From Desulforhopalus sp. IMCC35007 (GTDB lineage Bacteria > Desulfobacterota > Desulfobulbia > Desulfobulbales > Desulfocapsaceae): a stretch of DNA of 64,000 nt. Positions 1-9,249 of the stretch are shown in pieces. The stretch lies in assembly GCF_005116575.1 (NCBI RefSeq), contig NZ_SWCN01000015.1, forward strand, positions 88,884 to 152,883, in the 5' to 3' direction. The notes below the pieces were generated by a model that made no database searches, was not told where the DNA came from, and worked only from the letters and a program-made list of their open reading frames with translations. Made by a program: the position numbers and the translations under genes. The stretch's first letter is position 1. Each line of letters starts with the position of its first letter.

Positions 1-3000
1 CTCGTCGATGGGCCGGGTCTCCTGGATGGTCATCGCCTCCCAGGTCAGGCCGCCGTCGTTGCTGGCGAACCATTGCAGGGTGGTGCCGCTGGGGATTTGC
101 ATCTGCACATAGGCCTTGGTCGATTCCACCCCCTGGGTCAGCTCATTCTCGCGGGTCAGGTAGGCCCCGGTGGTCTTGTTGAGGTAGCCCACCAGGTTGA
201 CGTCGCGGAAGTTGATGGCCGGGGTGTCGTTGGAAAGCGAGCTGCTCAGACGCACGCGGATCTGGACCCGGGTGGCGAGGTTGGGCAGCCGTTCCTCCTC
301 GGCGGGAACCATGGCATCCCAGGTCACGCCGCCGTCGGTGGAGTATTCCCAGTCGAGGCCGGTGCCCTGGGGGATGGCCGAGTATTCGTCGAGGTTGATG
401 TCGGAGAACTGCACGCCGGTGATCGGCTGGAAGCGAATCATCCCCTCGGACTGGAAGTTGTAGCCGTAGATCTTCATCGCCAGGTCGGAGCCGTTGAGCG
501 GCGTCCAGGTCTCGGCATTGGAGCTCTCCAGCAGCACGCCTTCCATGTAGGTCTGGCGGGTGATGATGCCCCAGCGGCCCATCTTGCCGAGGGTGGCGGT
601 GCGCACCTTGTAATTGGTGCTGTTGGTCAGCAGCACCACGGAATAGCTGGTGTTGGCCTCTGCGTAGAACGGGTCGTCGAAGCGAATACGGGTCTCGCCG
701 CTCAGACTGATCTCGTTCGGGGCCAGCACTTTCTCGGCGAACACCACACCGTTGGGCAGACCGGTGGTGACGCCGCGAATCTGCACCGTGACCGGGATGC
801 TCGGGTCCCTGGCGGTGAACTGCAGTCCGATGCTGGAGATCACCTGATTTTGGGTGAAACTGAAGGTCTGGGCCAGGGGATCGCGGGGTACGAAGATGGT
901 CTGGGTGCGCCAGACCACCTGCACCACGGGCACGCGGATGATGCGGTTCTCGATGATGCGCTCGATACGGGTGATGACCAGCGGATCGTTGATCTGCAAG
1001 CTGGCGCGTGCCGAGTAGACGCCGTCGGCCATCTCCACGATCCGGTTGCCGTTGCGGGCGTTGGTCGGAATGGTGAAGGAGGCGCTGACCCGACCGGCCT
1101 CGTCGCTGATCAGGTTGCTGGCCATCACTTGGCCGTCGCAGCGCAGCACGATGCCGGACTTGCTCGGGGTGAAGTTGATGCCGGTGACGGCAATGCCGGT
1201 CTGGCCGCGCCGCCCGAGGTTGGGCGTGATCTGCAGCATGGCCGGGGGCTTGTCGAACACCGCGTAGGGGTTGATGTTGCGCTCCTCGGACCAATCGTTC
1301 TGCTCCACCAGCACGGTCTCGTTGCCCGGCAGCAGCACCAGGCTGCCGAAGAAGCTGGCGTTGCTGCCCGCCTGATCGACCGAGAGCACAGTGGAGTGCG
1401 GAATGCGGTCCGGAGCGACGAAGCGGGCGATCTCGTTCACCCGGGCGTCCCATTCGGCGTGGTAGATGTCCGACTGGGTGGTGTTCGAGAAGTCGTCCGA
1501 GTAGATGCCTTTCTTGGTCTGGGCGTCCCGGTTCTGCAGTTCGTTGTTCATCTGGTACTGGGCATCGTTGTACTTCAAGTCCTCCACGTCCTGAATGATG
1601 TCGTGGATCTGGTCCATGGTGATGCGGGTCAGGCCGAAGTTGCGGATCTCCATGTCGGTGGAGTTGGGCGGGCAGTCGATGCTGCACAGCCCCAGGGCGT
1701 TTTCCGGCACGATGGGCAGCTTCGGGAAATCGGCCGGAGCCCCTTCCAGCCGTTTGATTTCGGTTGTGGTGGCGTAAACGATGTCGCGACGGCCGAGGTA
1801 ATAGTCGTAGTCCAGGCTGCAGTTGGAGCCGTTCACCGGCTGGTCGCCGAGGCTGCCTCGCCCGAAGTTGATCACGTTGAGGTTGCCCAGCTCGAGCTGC
1901 ACCGGCGACATGGTGAGTCCGGCCGTGTTGGTGGCGGGAGGCGAAGCGGTGCCGATCTCCTCGACACCGTCGTCGACGTAGGAGAGCGCCTCGCTGCCCA
2001 CTTCCATCAGTCGCTTGTAGTCGGTGCGTGCGCCGTTGGTGGCGGCCCGGTAGACGCGATAGCCGGTCGCGCCGCTGACCGGTAGCCAGGAGAGCTTGTT
2101 CATCTCCCCGGCGGTGGTGGCCCGGGCCACGACCGCAGCGGCGTTGAAGGCCGTCTCGCCGGTGGCGTTGTAGGCGGTCACCAGATAGAAATAGTTTCCG
2201 GCCGCCGGATGGTTGGCCTGTCCGAACCAGCCGCTGTCCACGTAGTCGGTGCCCTTGACCATCTGCTTGGTGTAGGTCCAGCGCACCGTGTAGGTGGTGC
2301 CGATGGCCGGTTCGTTACCGGAGCCGAGCCAGTCGACATGGTTGCCCGACTGCTGCCAGTCCACGCCCTCTTGGAAGATGGTCGCTCCCTGGCTGACCTC
2401 GAGGATGTCCACGACGGGATTGGGGTCGAGCAGGTCTTCGCCGCCGCCCACCGAGCCGCGAGTGACGTTGCGGGTAATCTCGACGATGGCCTCCACCTGG
2501 GTCGTCTCCTTGAGCGGCGTGGAGTTGACCGGATAGCGGCGCTTGTTGATGTCGAAGGTCTTCTGCTCGCCGCGCACCGACTTGGTGGCGATGGATTTGG
2601 GCACCAGGGTCGAGGTGGGCAGATCGCGCTGATGCCGGAAACCCTGGATGTAGGCGCGTCCGGCGTTGGTGATCGCCTCCACGCTGTCGTCGTCGACCCC
2701 GCCGATGAAGGTGTCGAAACCCCGCACCAGATAGCTTCCTGCCTGGTCGAAGGTGCGCTCGGCGAGATTCTGAATCAGGGAATTGAGCCCCTCGGCGGCG
2801 GCGAATGAGAGCTGATCCTCGGTGATCGAGGAGACGGTGATCCGACTGCCCGGCAGCGTGCCCAACAGATCCCGCAGGTAGAGGTTGGACTTCTCCTGCA
2901 CCGTGGGCGTGACGTCTCCGCTCTCGCGGTCGAACTTGTAGATCGGGATCACCCGACGCTCGGCCACGTTGTTGGGCAGCGTCTGGCCGCTGGTATCCGT

Positions 3001-3417
3001 CGCCTTGAGAGAGAGAACCCATTTTTCCCGTTCGGCGGTGGGCTCGCCGGTGGCCGGATTGATCAGGGCCGGGTCCTGGGTGTAGCCGTAGTTGTACTTC
3101 AGCAGTTCCACATAGACGTAATCGGCCCCGCTGGTGGTGGCCGGATCATAGGTCAGGGTCGCGCCGCTCACCTGTTCCAGATGGCCGTCGATGTAGACCA
3201 CGCCCGGGGCCAGGGTCAGGACGTTGGTGGCCGCGCTGACCTCGAGGCCCATGATGATGGAGCCTTCCTTGAACAGGATGTCGGCGATCTTGCGCCGCTC
3301 CAGGTTGATGATGTCCTGCTGCTCGTTGAGTTCGGAATCCAGCAGGTCGCGATCCTGATGGTAACGGATGCGCTTGTAGTTTTTGGTCGGGTCGAATGTC
3401 TCGCGTGAGATGCTCAT
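1..3417 (-). CDS. Phage tail protein, DUF4815-like (C-terminus outside window)
   Basis: The ATG at 3417 follows a GGAGG ribosome binding site 8 nt upstream, and the frame stays open for 1139 codons to the left edge, so the C-terminus is missing. The N-terminus (MSISRETFDPTKNYKRIR, then LLDSELNEQQDII) resembles the DUF4815 family of large phage tail and baseplate-periphery proteins. The middle has a fibronectin-like stretch (WLPVSGATGYRVYR), and the visible end repeats beta-rich units such as GGLTWEAM. It is the last visible gene of the baseplate operon that starts at the promoter motif at 9207-9239. A role in tail fibre or baseplate attachment is inferred from family and position. No listed open frame covers it because no stop is reached. 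Confidence 0.75.
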   Translation of the reverse strand, partial: MSISRETFDPTKNYKRIRYHQDRDLLDSELNEQQDIINLERRKIADILFKEGSIIMGLEVSAATNVLTLAPGVVYIDGHLEQVSGATLTYDPATTSGADYVYVELLKYNYGYTQDPALINPATGEPTAEREKWVLSLKATDTSGQTLPNNVAERRVIPIYKFDRESGDVTPTVQEKSNLYLRDLLGTLPGSRITVSSITEDQLSFAAAEGLNSLIQNLAERTFDQAGSYLVRGFDTFIGGVDDDSVEAITNAGRAYIQGFRHQRDLPTSTLVPKSIATKSVRGEQKTFDINKRRYPVNSTPLKETTQVEAIVEITRNVTRGSVGGGEDLLDPNPVVDILEVSQGATIFQEGVDWQQSGNHVDWLGSGNEPAIGTTYTVRWTYTKQMVKGTDYVDSGWFGQANHPAAGNYFYLVTAYNATGETAFNAAAVVARATTAGEMNKLSWLPVSGATGYRVYRAATNGARTDYKRLMEVGSEALSYVDDGVEEIGTASPPATNTAGLTMSPVQLELGNLNVINFGRGSLGDQPVNGSNCSLDYDYYLGRRDIVYATTTEIKRLEGAPADFPKLPIVPENALGLCSIDCPPNSTDMEIRNFGLTRITMDQIHDIIQDVEDLKYNDAQYQMNNELQNRDAQTKKGIYSDDFSNTTQSDIYHAEWDARVNEIARFVAPDRIPHSTVLSVDQAGSNASFFGSLVLLPGNETVLVEQNDWSEERNINPYAVFDKPPAMLQITPNLGRRGQTGIAVTGINFTPSKSGIVLRCDGQVMASNLISDEAGRVSASFTIPTNARNGNRIVEMADGVYSARASLQINDPLVITRIERIIENRIIRVPVVQVVWRTQTIFVPRDPLAQTFSFTQNQVISSIGLQFTARDPSIPVTVQIRGVTTGLPNGVVFAEKVLAPNEISLSGETRIRFDDPFYAEANTSYSVVLLTNSTNYKVRTATLGKMGRWGIITRQTYMEGVLLESSNAETWTPLNGSDLAMKIYGYNFQSEGMIRFQPITGVQFSDINLDEYSAIPQGTGLDWEYSTDGGVTWDAMVPAEEERLPNLATRVQIRVRLSSSLSNDTPAINFRDVNLVGYLNKTTGAYLTRENELTQGVESTKAYVQMQIPSGTTLQWFASNDGGLTWEAMTIQETRPIDE

Positions 3418-3432
3418 GTTTGAATCCTCCAG

Positions 3433-3966
3433 TTAGATCTTGATGATCCCGACCAGCTCCACGCGGGTGTCGGAAATCTTGTTGAAGTCGGGAATGTTCT
3501 TCACCTCGTACAGGTAGCCCGGGCGCAGCACCTCGCCGGTCGGGTTGGTGTCCTGATGAAACACGCCGCCCATGGCGAGATCCCCGGTGACGCTTTGCAC
3601 GTACTGCACATCGCCGCCGAAGAAGCCGTATTCGCGGATGGTGACACCGTTGGCCTCGGCCTCGTCGAAGCGAAAGAAGATGCCGATGGTGTTGGTCTCC
3701 TCGCCGGTTTCCAGGTAGCGCACGCCGTTGACCAGGAGCGCCCCTTCGGCGTCCTCCTTGAGGAAGGTCCGCTTGTAGTAGCGCTTGCGGGCGCGTTCGT
3801 TTCTGAGCCCGGTCTGGCCGATGTCCGGCGCGGGCGGATTCTGCGGGTCGGTAAAGCTGGCATCCCCGTCGCCGATGGCGCAGTGGGTGATGCCGTCCAC
3901 GGCCTGGCCGAGGAGGAGTTTGGCCGTCAGTATCCGGCCGGTTTTGACGATGAGTCCCAGTGCCAT
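3433..3966 (-). CDS. Phage tail-associated protein, 177 aa, function unknown
   Basis: The ATG at 3966 has a good AGGAG site upstream. The 177-aa protein begins MALGLIVKTGRILTAKLLLG and contains THCAIGDGD, a short segment often seen at the start of small phage tail proteins. There is no signal peptide or membrane segment. It lies 15 bp upstream of the large DUF4815-like gene, in the same operon as baseplate proteins J and I, so a structural role at the baseplate or fibre is inferred from position. I do not recognise a named family with confidence. Confidence 0.65.
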   Translation of the reverse strand: MALGLIVKTGRILTAKLLLGQAVDGITHCAIGDGDASFTDPQNPPAPDIGQTGLRNERARKRYYKRTFLKEDAEGALLVNGVRYLETGEETNTIGIFFRFDEAEANGVTIREYGFFGGDVQYVQSVTGDLAMGGVFHQDTNPTGEVLRPGYLYEVKNIPDFNKISDTRVELVGIIKI

Positions 3967-3978
3967 TGCTGTTCTCCT

Positions 3979-4440
3979 TTAGGTCTGAATTTCGTGGTCT
4001 TGATCGATGAGCACCGCGAACAGGATCTGGCGCGTGTCGGCCAGCAGCCCGGCCGGGATCGCGATGCGCTGAACGGTGTCCGATAGGCTGATGTGTGCGC
4101 CGGATGTACGGACGCTGGTGTCGATGCTCCGCAGCCAGGGGCGCGTCACCCGCACCGCCGTGTCGGCATCGACGCCCAGACGGCCATGGACGACAAGCCA
4201 CAGGTCGGTGTTCCGGTTCAGGTGGTTGTTCACGCGAAGCGCGAGGTCGGACCGACGTTCGAGCCGATGGGCGACCCGTACTGCGCTGTCGGCCCGGACC
4301 ATCACCGTGCGCCTAGCCGGAGCCCCGGAAAACAGCTCGAAGAGCGCTCCGGGTTGCGCCGCTCCAATGGAGAGCAGTTCCGGCAGCCGCGTGCCTCTGC
4401 GGGTGGTGATGGATGCCAGTTGTCCCTTATGCACGGCCAC
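3979..4440 (-). CDS. Hypothetical tail-operon protein, about 153 aa
   Basis: The open frame extends to a GTG at 4476. The best start is a GTG at 4440, because GGGAGG lies 7 nt before it; a second GTG is at 4434. The protein is rich in R, V and T, with loosely repeated segments (ADSAVRVAHRLERRSDLALRVNNHL, then ADTAVRVTRPWLRSIDTSVRTSG) suggesting a short beta-repeat. It sits between two structural genes with tight spacing, so it is probably a tail or fibre component. The family is not recognised. A high-GC frame can stay open by chance, but the ribosome binding site and the packing support a real gene. Confidence 0.5.
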   Translation of the reverse strand: MAVHKGQLASITTRRGTRLPELLSIGAAQPGALFELFSGAPARRTVMVRADSAVRVAHRLERRSDLALRVNNHLNRNTDLWLVVHGRLGVDADTAVRVTRPWLRSIDTSVRTSGAHISLSDTVQRIAIPAGLLADTRQILFAVLIDQDHEIQT

Positions 4441-4558
4441 GGCGAATCCTCCCGCTGAGCTTGATTGCCTGGCCACGGTTCATGGACATAAGCGTTTCCG
4501 GACTACGCTGGCCGGTGATCGTGCTGATGGGTTTGAGCTTTCCGCTATGCATTGCCAT
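4427..4558 (-). CDS. Small basic protein, 43 aa
   Basis: This reading frame is shorter than usual cutoffs. The ATG at 4558 is preceded by AAGGAGT at ideal spacing, and the frame runs 43 codons (MAMHSGKLKPISTITGQR..., ending GRIRRGRA). It fills the gap between the genes at 4563-5552 and 3979-4440 and overlaps the start of the latter by 14 nt, which suggests translational coupling. It is strongly basic and has no hydrophobic segment. Function is unknown. The strong ribosome binding site is the main evidence. Confidence 0.5.
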   Translation of the reverse strand: MAMHSGKLKPISTITGQRSPETLMSMNRGQAIKLSGRIRRGRA

Positions 4559-4562
4559 GGCG

Positions 4563-5552
4563 TTACTCCTTCACCGCGCACCAGCCGCCGGTGGTCAGGT
4601 TGAACACGCGGTAGCTGTCTGCTCCGATTTGAATGGTGTCTTCCGAGGCGACGTTGCCGCCGCCCACGGAGAAGATCTCGATGAGTTCGCCGCGCAGTTC
4701 CTGGTAGGCAGCGGAACCGGACATCGAGGCGAGCCAGGGAAAAAGGATGGTGGTGCCGTAGCGCATCTCCGGATCGGTTTCGCCCTGGAGACCGCCATTT
4801 GCCGCGCCGCAGCGGCCCTGCTGGCCGGAGGCGGAAGTCCAGCCGTCGAACTTGTTCACGGCGTAGAAAGTGCCCGGCGCGTTGTAGTAACTGTTTATGA
4901 CCGGCTGCGGGTCCTCACCGATCTTGGCCCCCGAGGCGTAATCCCGAACGAGGGTCTCGACGGTAATGGTGTTCGGCGTGGCGGCGGTGTCGATGGCGCT
5001 CACCTGCACACGTTCGATGCCCGCGTCGTCCTTGATCACATAGTCCTGTCCGGGGGTGACCACGGTGGCGTCGTTGACCTGAAGCACCACGCCGCTTCCG
5101 GCGGTGACCGCCGCCTGCGTGAGCGCGACGGCCCCGGACCAGAAGCGTTTCAGCAGTCCGCTGTAATGGCCGTAGTAGGTGGAGACGAGCTTGGTCACCA
5201 CCAAGACGTGGTCCAGATCGGCGAACAGCCAGAAGATGAAGTCGGCGCTGTCCTCCACCCGCAGATAGGTGTAACTGGTGTGCGAAGCCTCGTTGATGCC
5301 GGTGTGGGCGGTCGCGTTCCAATACTGGAATGCGGCGACGTGAATCCGCCCGGAGGTGGTGCTGATACGGAACTGCAGATAGACGTCCTCAGCTCCGGAT
5401 TCCCCGTGCGATTTGAAGACGAAATACGGCTGCGGGTCGGCCGACTGATCGTCGTGCAGGGTCCATCCGGTGGTGGTCACCAGAAAGGTCCGCAGTTGAT
5501 TGAGCAGGTCGAGCCGACCGTGGGCGAGTCCTTGAATGCTGTGGTATGCCAT
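4563..5552 (-). CDS. Phage structural protein, 329 aa
   Basis: Begins MAYHSIQGLAHGRLDLLNQL and is 329 aa. The sequence is beta-rich with many aromatics (QFRISTTSGRIHVAAFQYW, then HTSYTYLRVEDSADFIFWLF), typical of tail-tip, collar or fibre-attachment proteins. There is no signal peptide or catalytic motif. It is the fourth gene of the baseplate operon, 10 bp downstream of the gene at 5563-6156. Assignment as a virion protein rests on context. The exact role is not known. Confidence 0.65.
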   Translation of the reverse strand: MAYHSIQGLAHGRLDLLNQLRTFLVTTTGWTLHDDQSADPQPYFVFKSHGESGAEDVYLQFRISTTSGRIHVAAFQYWNATAHTGINEASHTSYTYLRVEDSADFIFWLFADLDHVLVVTKLVSTYYGHYSGLLKRFWSGAVALTQAAVTAGSGVVLQVNDATVVTPGQDYVIKDDAGIERVQVSAIDTAATPNTITVETLVRDYASGAKIGEDPQPVINSYYNAPGTFYAVNKFDGWTSASGQQGRCGAANGGLQGETDPEMRYGTTILFPWLASMSGSAAYQELRGELIEIFSVGGGNVASEDTIQIGADSYRVFNLTTGGWCAVKE

Positions 5553-5562
5553 GGCGGCCTCC

Positions 5563-6156
5563 TTAGAGAATCGGGTTTTCCGTGCCGGTCAGGCGCAGCT
5601 TGATGTCGAGTTTGTTTTGCACCGGCGTGCCCGGGAGCACGGTGCAGCGCCGCCAGAAAGACAGCGTCTGCTGGAAGGCCTTGTCGCCGAGATTCAGCGG
5701 TGCGCCCTGGGTGGCGGTGTCGAGTCCGGCCTGGGTCAGGGCCAATCGGTACCAGACCGCTTCGTCGGTGCCGGTTTCGTCGATGGGATCGAGCACCAGT
5801 CCGGTGTAGTCGTAGCCTGAATAGACAGTCGTCCCGGCGTCGTGCGCGGCCGGAGCGGTGTTGGCCACGCCCCGCTGAACGGTGAGATTGGCGGTGCCGC
5901 CGCCGCTTTCGACGAGCATCTGCTCGCCGTCGATGATGATGAGTTCGCCGTCGGCAAAGCGCGGTTCGGCCAGGGCAATGGAGGGCTGCGCCGCGTCGAT
6001 GGCCGAGGCGAGGCTGGTCTGCTCGTTGGCGACGTAGAGTTGCCGATCCTTGATGTCGCCGTCGGTGCCGTTGTAGCTCTCGGCCTCGGGGCTGCTGAAA
6101 TCCCCCTCGGAAATCTGCTGGGTCAGCGCTTCGTCAAGATAGAGGTGAATCGCCAT
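5563..6156 (-). CDS. Phage tail/baseplate protein, 197 aa
   Basis: I place the start at the ATG at 6156 (MAIHLYLDEALTQQ) because GGAGAA precedes it; the frame is open to 6189 but the extra residues have no ribosome binding site. The protein contains GELIIIDGEQMLVESGGG and LTVQRGVANTAPAAHDAGT. This 'initial value, tolerance' type repeat is seen in several tail proteins of unknown function. It follows the tail protein I gene by 10 bp. It is probably a baseplate-peripheral structural protein, inferred from context. Confidence 0.6.
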   Translation of the reverse strand: MAIHLYLDEALTQQISEGDFSSPEAESYNGTDGDIKDRQLYVANEQTSLASAIDAAQPSIALAEPRFADGELIIIDGEQMLVESGGGTANLTVQRGVANTAPAAHDAGTTVYSGYDYTGLVLDPIDETGTDEAVWYRLALTQAGLDTATQGAPLNLGDKAFQQTLSFWRRCTVLPGTPVQNKLDIKLRLTGTENPIL

Positions 6157-6166
6157 GGGTTCTCCT

Positions 6167-7741
6167 TCAGGTGGGCCACTGGGTGGCACGATAGTTATTG
6201 GTGGCGGCCTCGAACCCGGCCTGCGTCGGTGCGTGCAGATCCTGCTGACGGAACAGCCAGCGGTAGGAAGGCCGCGACCAGCGGAATCCGGCCTGGTTGA
6301 GGCGCATGCGGCTGACGCGCATGGGGCGGGTCCGGTCCACGGAGAGACGCAGGCCGGTGGTGTTGAGCGGACTCGCGCCCAGCTTCATGGTCTCGACCCG
6401 ATGGCGCTGGAGAGAGCCCGTGTCCACGTAGACTTCAAGCGAGGCCCGTTCGCCGGTCAGATTCGCATTGCTCAGATACCGGGTGTTCAGGGTGTTCGCG
6501 TTGAGCTGGAACACAGGCCCTCTCCGCCGCCATCGGTCGATCCGGTCGACGGCCAAGGTGACGTCCGCGTCGCAGCCAGCGGTGGAGGCGAGCAGCAAAT
6601 TGCTGGTGCCGCCCTGGTTGGCGGTGAGGTCGAGACCAGCGTTGAGCCTGGCGCGGCCGAGCTGGAAGCAGAGGCGGTGTCGGGATTCCAGGGGCAGGCG
6701 CAGGTCGTACTTGGCCTCCGCCCGCTCGACCGGTTCCGCCTGCGTGTCGAAAAAGAAATCCTTCTGCCGGAAGCAGTAGCGCAGCGCGGTCTCGCCATGG
6801 GTCAGCGGCTTGCGGTTGAGATGGCTCTCGCCCAGCCCGAAACCGCTTTCCAGCACATCCCCTTCGAAATCGCGGCCGGTGTAGATGGGCGTGCAGAAGG
6901 AAACCCGGTCCTCGCCGACACGGGTGTACGGCAGCCGCCAGTCGTTGAGGGCCTTGTGGTTCAGGCGCATCCGGTTCTGGCGGCCGTGAAAACGGGAGAC
7001 CTTCACGGCGGCCCGGTCGATCTCCGGGATCATCTCCGTGGTGCTGGTGAGCTGCAGCAGCTCCCAGGCCCTCTGCTTGTTGGTCAGGTGACGGCAGGAA
7101 CCGAGCGAGGAACGTCCGAGGACGAAGGTCTCGTCGAGAAACGCCAGCACGATCCGGCGCACGGCGTTGGCATGCCCGAAGTCGAGCATCGCGCCGCCTT
7201 CGATCCATTCCAGGAGGAACTGGAGCCAGAAACAGCGCGTGCCCGCCGGGTGGTGAAACACCAGGGCGTCGCGCAGTCCCTCGGTCTGGTTGAGACACAG
7301 CACGCGAAACACGCCGAGGCTGAACACCAGCCCAGGTAGCTTGGCGCTGCTGAGTCTGGAGCGGGCATTGAGACGCAGAGCCGAGCGGAAGGTTTCCTGG
7401 AGTTCCCCCTGCCAACCGAGCGCGTTAAAGTCGCGTTCGATGGCCGGAATGGTGCCCTTGCGGCGATAGATTTCGACCGCCTCCCGCACGCGGCGGCGCT
7501 GGCAGTCTGGCGAACAGGTGCCGTCCACTTCGAGGCCGACGAGCCTTGCCAGCAGCGGCAGAAAGCGCTCGTCGCAATGATCCACATCGAAGATGGTCGG
7601 GAAGTCGTCGATGGCCTGCTTGAGCTCGTCCAGCGTTCCGGCTGGAAGGCTCAGAAATGTGCGCAGGTCACCGGCCTCGTCGTTGTGCTCGTAAAGCGGC
7701 GGCAGCAGGCCGAGCAGATTGTCCTTGAACCAATCCGACAT
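6167..7741 (-). CDS. Tail protein I family (phage tail TIGR02242-type baseplate protein)
   Basis: The 524-aa protein begins MSDWFKDNLLGLLPPLYEH. Its first 110 residues carry the pattern of the P2 gpI / TIGR02242 tail family: an N-terminal region with DFPTIFDVDHCDERFLPLLARLVG, then RRKGTIPAIERDFNALGW. The remaining 400 residues are an unusual repetitive extension rich in R, L and N. The ATG overlaps the stop of the J gene (TGATG), so translation is probably coupled; a TTG at 7744 is the alternative start. Proteins I, J and gp25 form the baseplate wedge of contractile tails. Confidence 0.8.
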   Translation of the reverse strand: MSDWFKDNLLGLLPPLYEHNDEAGDLRTFLSLPAGTLDELKQAIDDFPTIFDVDHCDERFLPLLARLVGLEVDGTCSPDCQRRRVREAVEIYRRKGTIPAIERDFNALGWQGELQETFRSALRLNARSRLSSAKLPGLVFSLGVFRVLCLNQTEGLRDALVFHHPAGTRCFWLQFLLEWIEGGAMLDFGHANAVRRIVLAFLDETFVLGRSSLGSCRHLTNKQRAWELLQLTSTTEMIPEIDRAAVKVSRFHGRQNRMRLNHKALNDWRLPYTRVGEDRVSFCTPIYTGRDFEGDVLESGFGLGESHLNRKPLTHGETALRYCFRQKDFFFDTQAEPVERAEAKYDLRLPLESRHRLCFQLGRARLNAGLDLTANQGGTSNLLLASTAGCDADVTLAVDRIDRWRRRGPVFQLNANTLNTRYLSNANLTGERASLEVYVDTGSLQRHRVETMKLGASPLNTTGLRLSVDRTRPMRVSRMRLNQAGFRWSRPSYRWLFRQQDLHAPTQAGFEAATNNYRATQWPT

Positions 7742-9150
7742 CAACCGGCCCTCCGCAGATCGAGGTTGACGCTGCCGAGAACCGGAATTTCGCCGTGGCG
7801 CAGCTCGATGTCCTGCTGGGGCGCGTAGAGATGCATGTGGCTGACGCCGCGCACGCCATCGATCAGGGCCACCAGGTCGGAGAAGTGGATGGTCTGGCCG
7901 AAGGAGACCCGGTCGAAAGAAAAGAAATCGGTGAGCGCGGCTTCGATGCGGCTGCGCACGTTTTCCAGCGGTTCACCGGGCCAAATGTAGACCTCGGCGT
8001 CGATGGAAACGGGCCGATAGATCGGATCGAACAGGTTGATCTCGACTGTGATGACCTTGCGGCGTTCAAGAAACTCTGCGAGGTCTCGCTTGAGCAGCGC
8101 CGAGGGCATGCCGCCGCCATTGGGGGCGATGGCCAGTTGGACGTTGTAATAGCGGATGTTCTGGCAGGCATTGGTGTCGAGCACCTTGGCCTTGGCGACG
8201 CCGGGGTAACCTTCGGCGAGCGCCTGGTAATCCTCCAGGGTGACGGCTTTCCAGAGACTGCGCAGCTCCGCCGGTGCCTGTCGGCGGGCGTGTTCGAGGG
8301 CTTCCCGCGAAGCGCCGCCGGTGGCGGGCACAGGATTGGTTACGGTCAGGGGAACCTGGCCTCCGTCGAGGTAGATCGGGCTCAGCAGTTGAGTGATCCG
8401 GTTCGGACCGAGATTTCCCTGGTCCCCGATGGTCTGCAGATAGCTGACGGCGATGGCGCTTCCCTGAGCGGGTACAGCGCCGCTTTGTCCATCGCCGAAA
8501 ATCAGCGTGGAGATGTCGAGGGCGTCGAGATCTGCCATGAAATGGCGGCTGTCGGCCAGGCTGTCCTGGAAGTGATCGACCTCGCTCCAGGCGTCGTCCC
8601 CCACCTTAACGGTGATGGTGCCCTGGGCGATGACGTCGCCGGTCAGGCGGATGCGCTGGAATGGCAGTCCCGTCGACGTGAAGGTCTCGGTGCGGCGCAC
8701 GCCTTGCCGACCCGGAATATCCACCGAGAGCACGCTTCGTGGGATCAGGCCGTCCTCGACCGTCTCGAAATCCGCTTCGCAGTCACTCAGCAAGGCGCGG
8801 CAGGCCGTCCCCGCCGGAATGGTCAGATCCTTGCCGAGCGGGGCGGAGAGCCGGAAGCGCAGCGTGGTGGTGGAGGCCACCGGCGAGTCCAGCCGGTAGC
8901 CGATGAGCTTGCAGAGGTTGATGACGTTCTGGCGCTGGCGGGCCGTGGGCAGAAAGGCCTCCGCCGCCTGGGCGTCCAGGTAGTAGGCCAGCATGTCGCC
9001 CACGCCGCAGAACAGATCGAGCAGGACGACGCCGAGATCGGAGTGGTTGAAATCGGTCCAGCGGTCGGTGAGCTGCGGGATCTTCGCCAGCAGCTCCTGG
9101 CGGATCGATTCGTAATCCTTGTTGATGTATCCGATGCTTGCGCGGCCCAT
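7741..9150 (-). CDS. Baseplate assembly protein J
   Basis: The 469-aa protein begins MGRASIGYINKDYESIRQ. Residues 20-60 include TDRWTDFNHSDLGVVLLDLFCGVGDMLAYYLD, split here as the typical N-terminal arm of gpJ-like wedge proteins. The middle region (EALEHARRQAPAELRSLWKAV, then YPGVAKAKV) is the core gpJ signature. It is the first gene after the motif at 9207-9239, with a 56-nt leader. J-family proteins form the baseplate wedge that links hub and fibres in P2-like and injection-system tails. Length is within the family range. Confidence 0.88.
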   Translation of the reverse strand: MGRASIGYINKDYESIRQELLAKIPQLTDRWTDFNHSDLGVVLLDLFCGVGDMLAYYLDAQAAEAFLPTARQRQNVINLCKLIGYRLDSPVASTTTLRFRLSAPLGKDLTIPAGTACRALLSDCEADFETVEDGLIPRSVLSVDIPGRQGVRRTETFTSTGLPFQRIRLTGDVIAQGTITVKVGDDAWSEVDHFQDSLADSRHFMADLDALDISTLIFGDGQSGAVPAQGSAIAVSYLQTIGDQGNLGPNRITQLLSPIYLDGGQVPLTVTNPVPATGGASREALEHARRQAPAELRSLWKAVTLEDYQALAEGYPGVAKAKVLDTNACQNIRYYNVQLAIAPNGGGMPSALLKRDLAEFLERRKVITVEINLFDPIYRPVSIDAEVYIWPGEPLENVRSRIEAALTDFFSFDRVSFGQTIHFSDLVALIDGVRGVSHMHLYAPQQDIELRHGEIPVLGSVNLDLRRAG

Positions 9151-9206
9151 GTTCTCTCCGGTTTTCGGCGGTTATGCGAGAGCGCCTGATGCTCTCGCCA
9201 CGCCGG

Positions 9207-9239
9207 TTACTTACCGGAAGGGGCCTGGATGTGTCGGAG
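9207..9239 (-). promoter_or_regulatory. Phage regulon promoter motif, copy 1 (baseplate J operon)
   Basis: Minus-strand CTCCGAC, 15 bp, CCGGTAAGTAA. It lies between the stop of the gp25 gene and the J gene, 56 nt before the J start. Spacing is identical to seven other copies, each ahead of a minus-strand operon. It reads naturally as a -35/-10 pair (TCCGAC and GGTAAG, 17 bp apart) for a non-housekeeping sigma factor, which is an inference. Confidence 0.75.
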
Positions 9240-9249
9240 GCGGGATGCC

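Noticed and set aside
73..2085. A 670-codon open frame on the plus strand
   Set aside because: It is a shadow of the minus-strand DUF4815-like gene; the predicted protein is rich in H, G and V repeats with no domain, and the opposite strand encodes a coherent tail protein.
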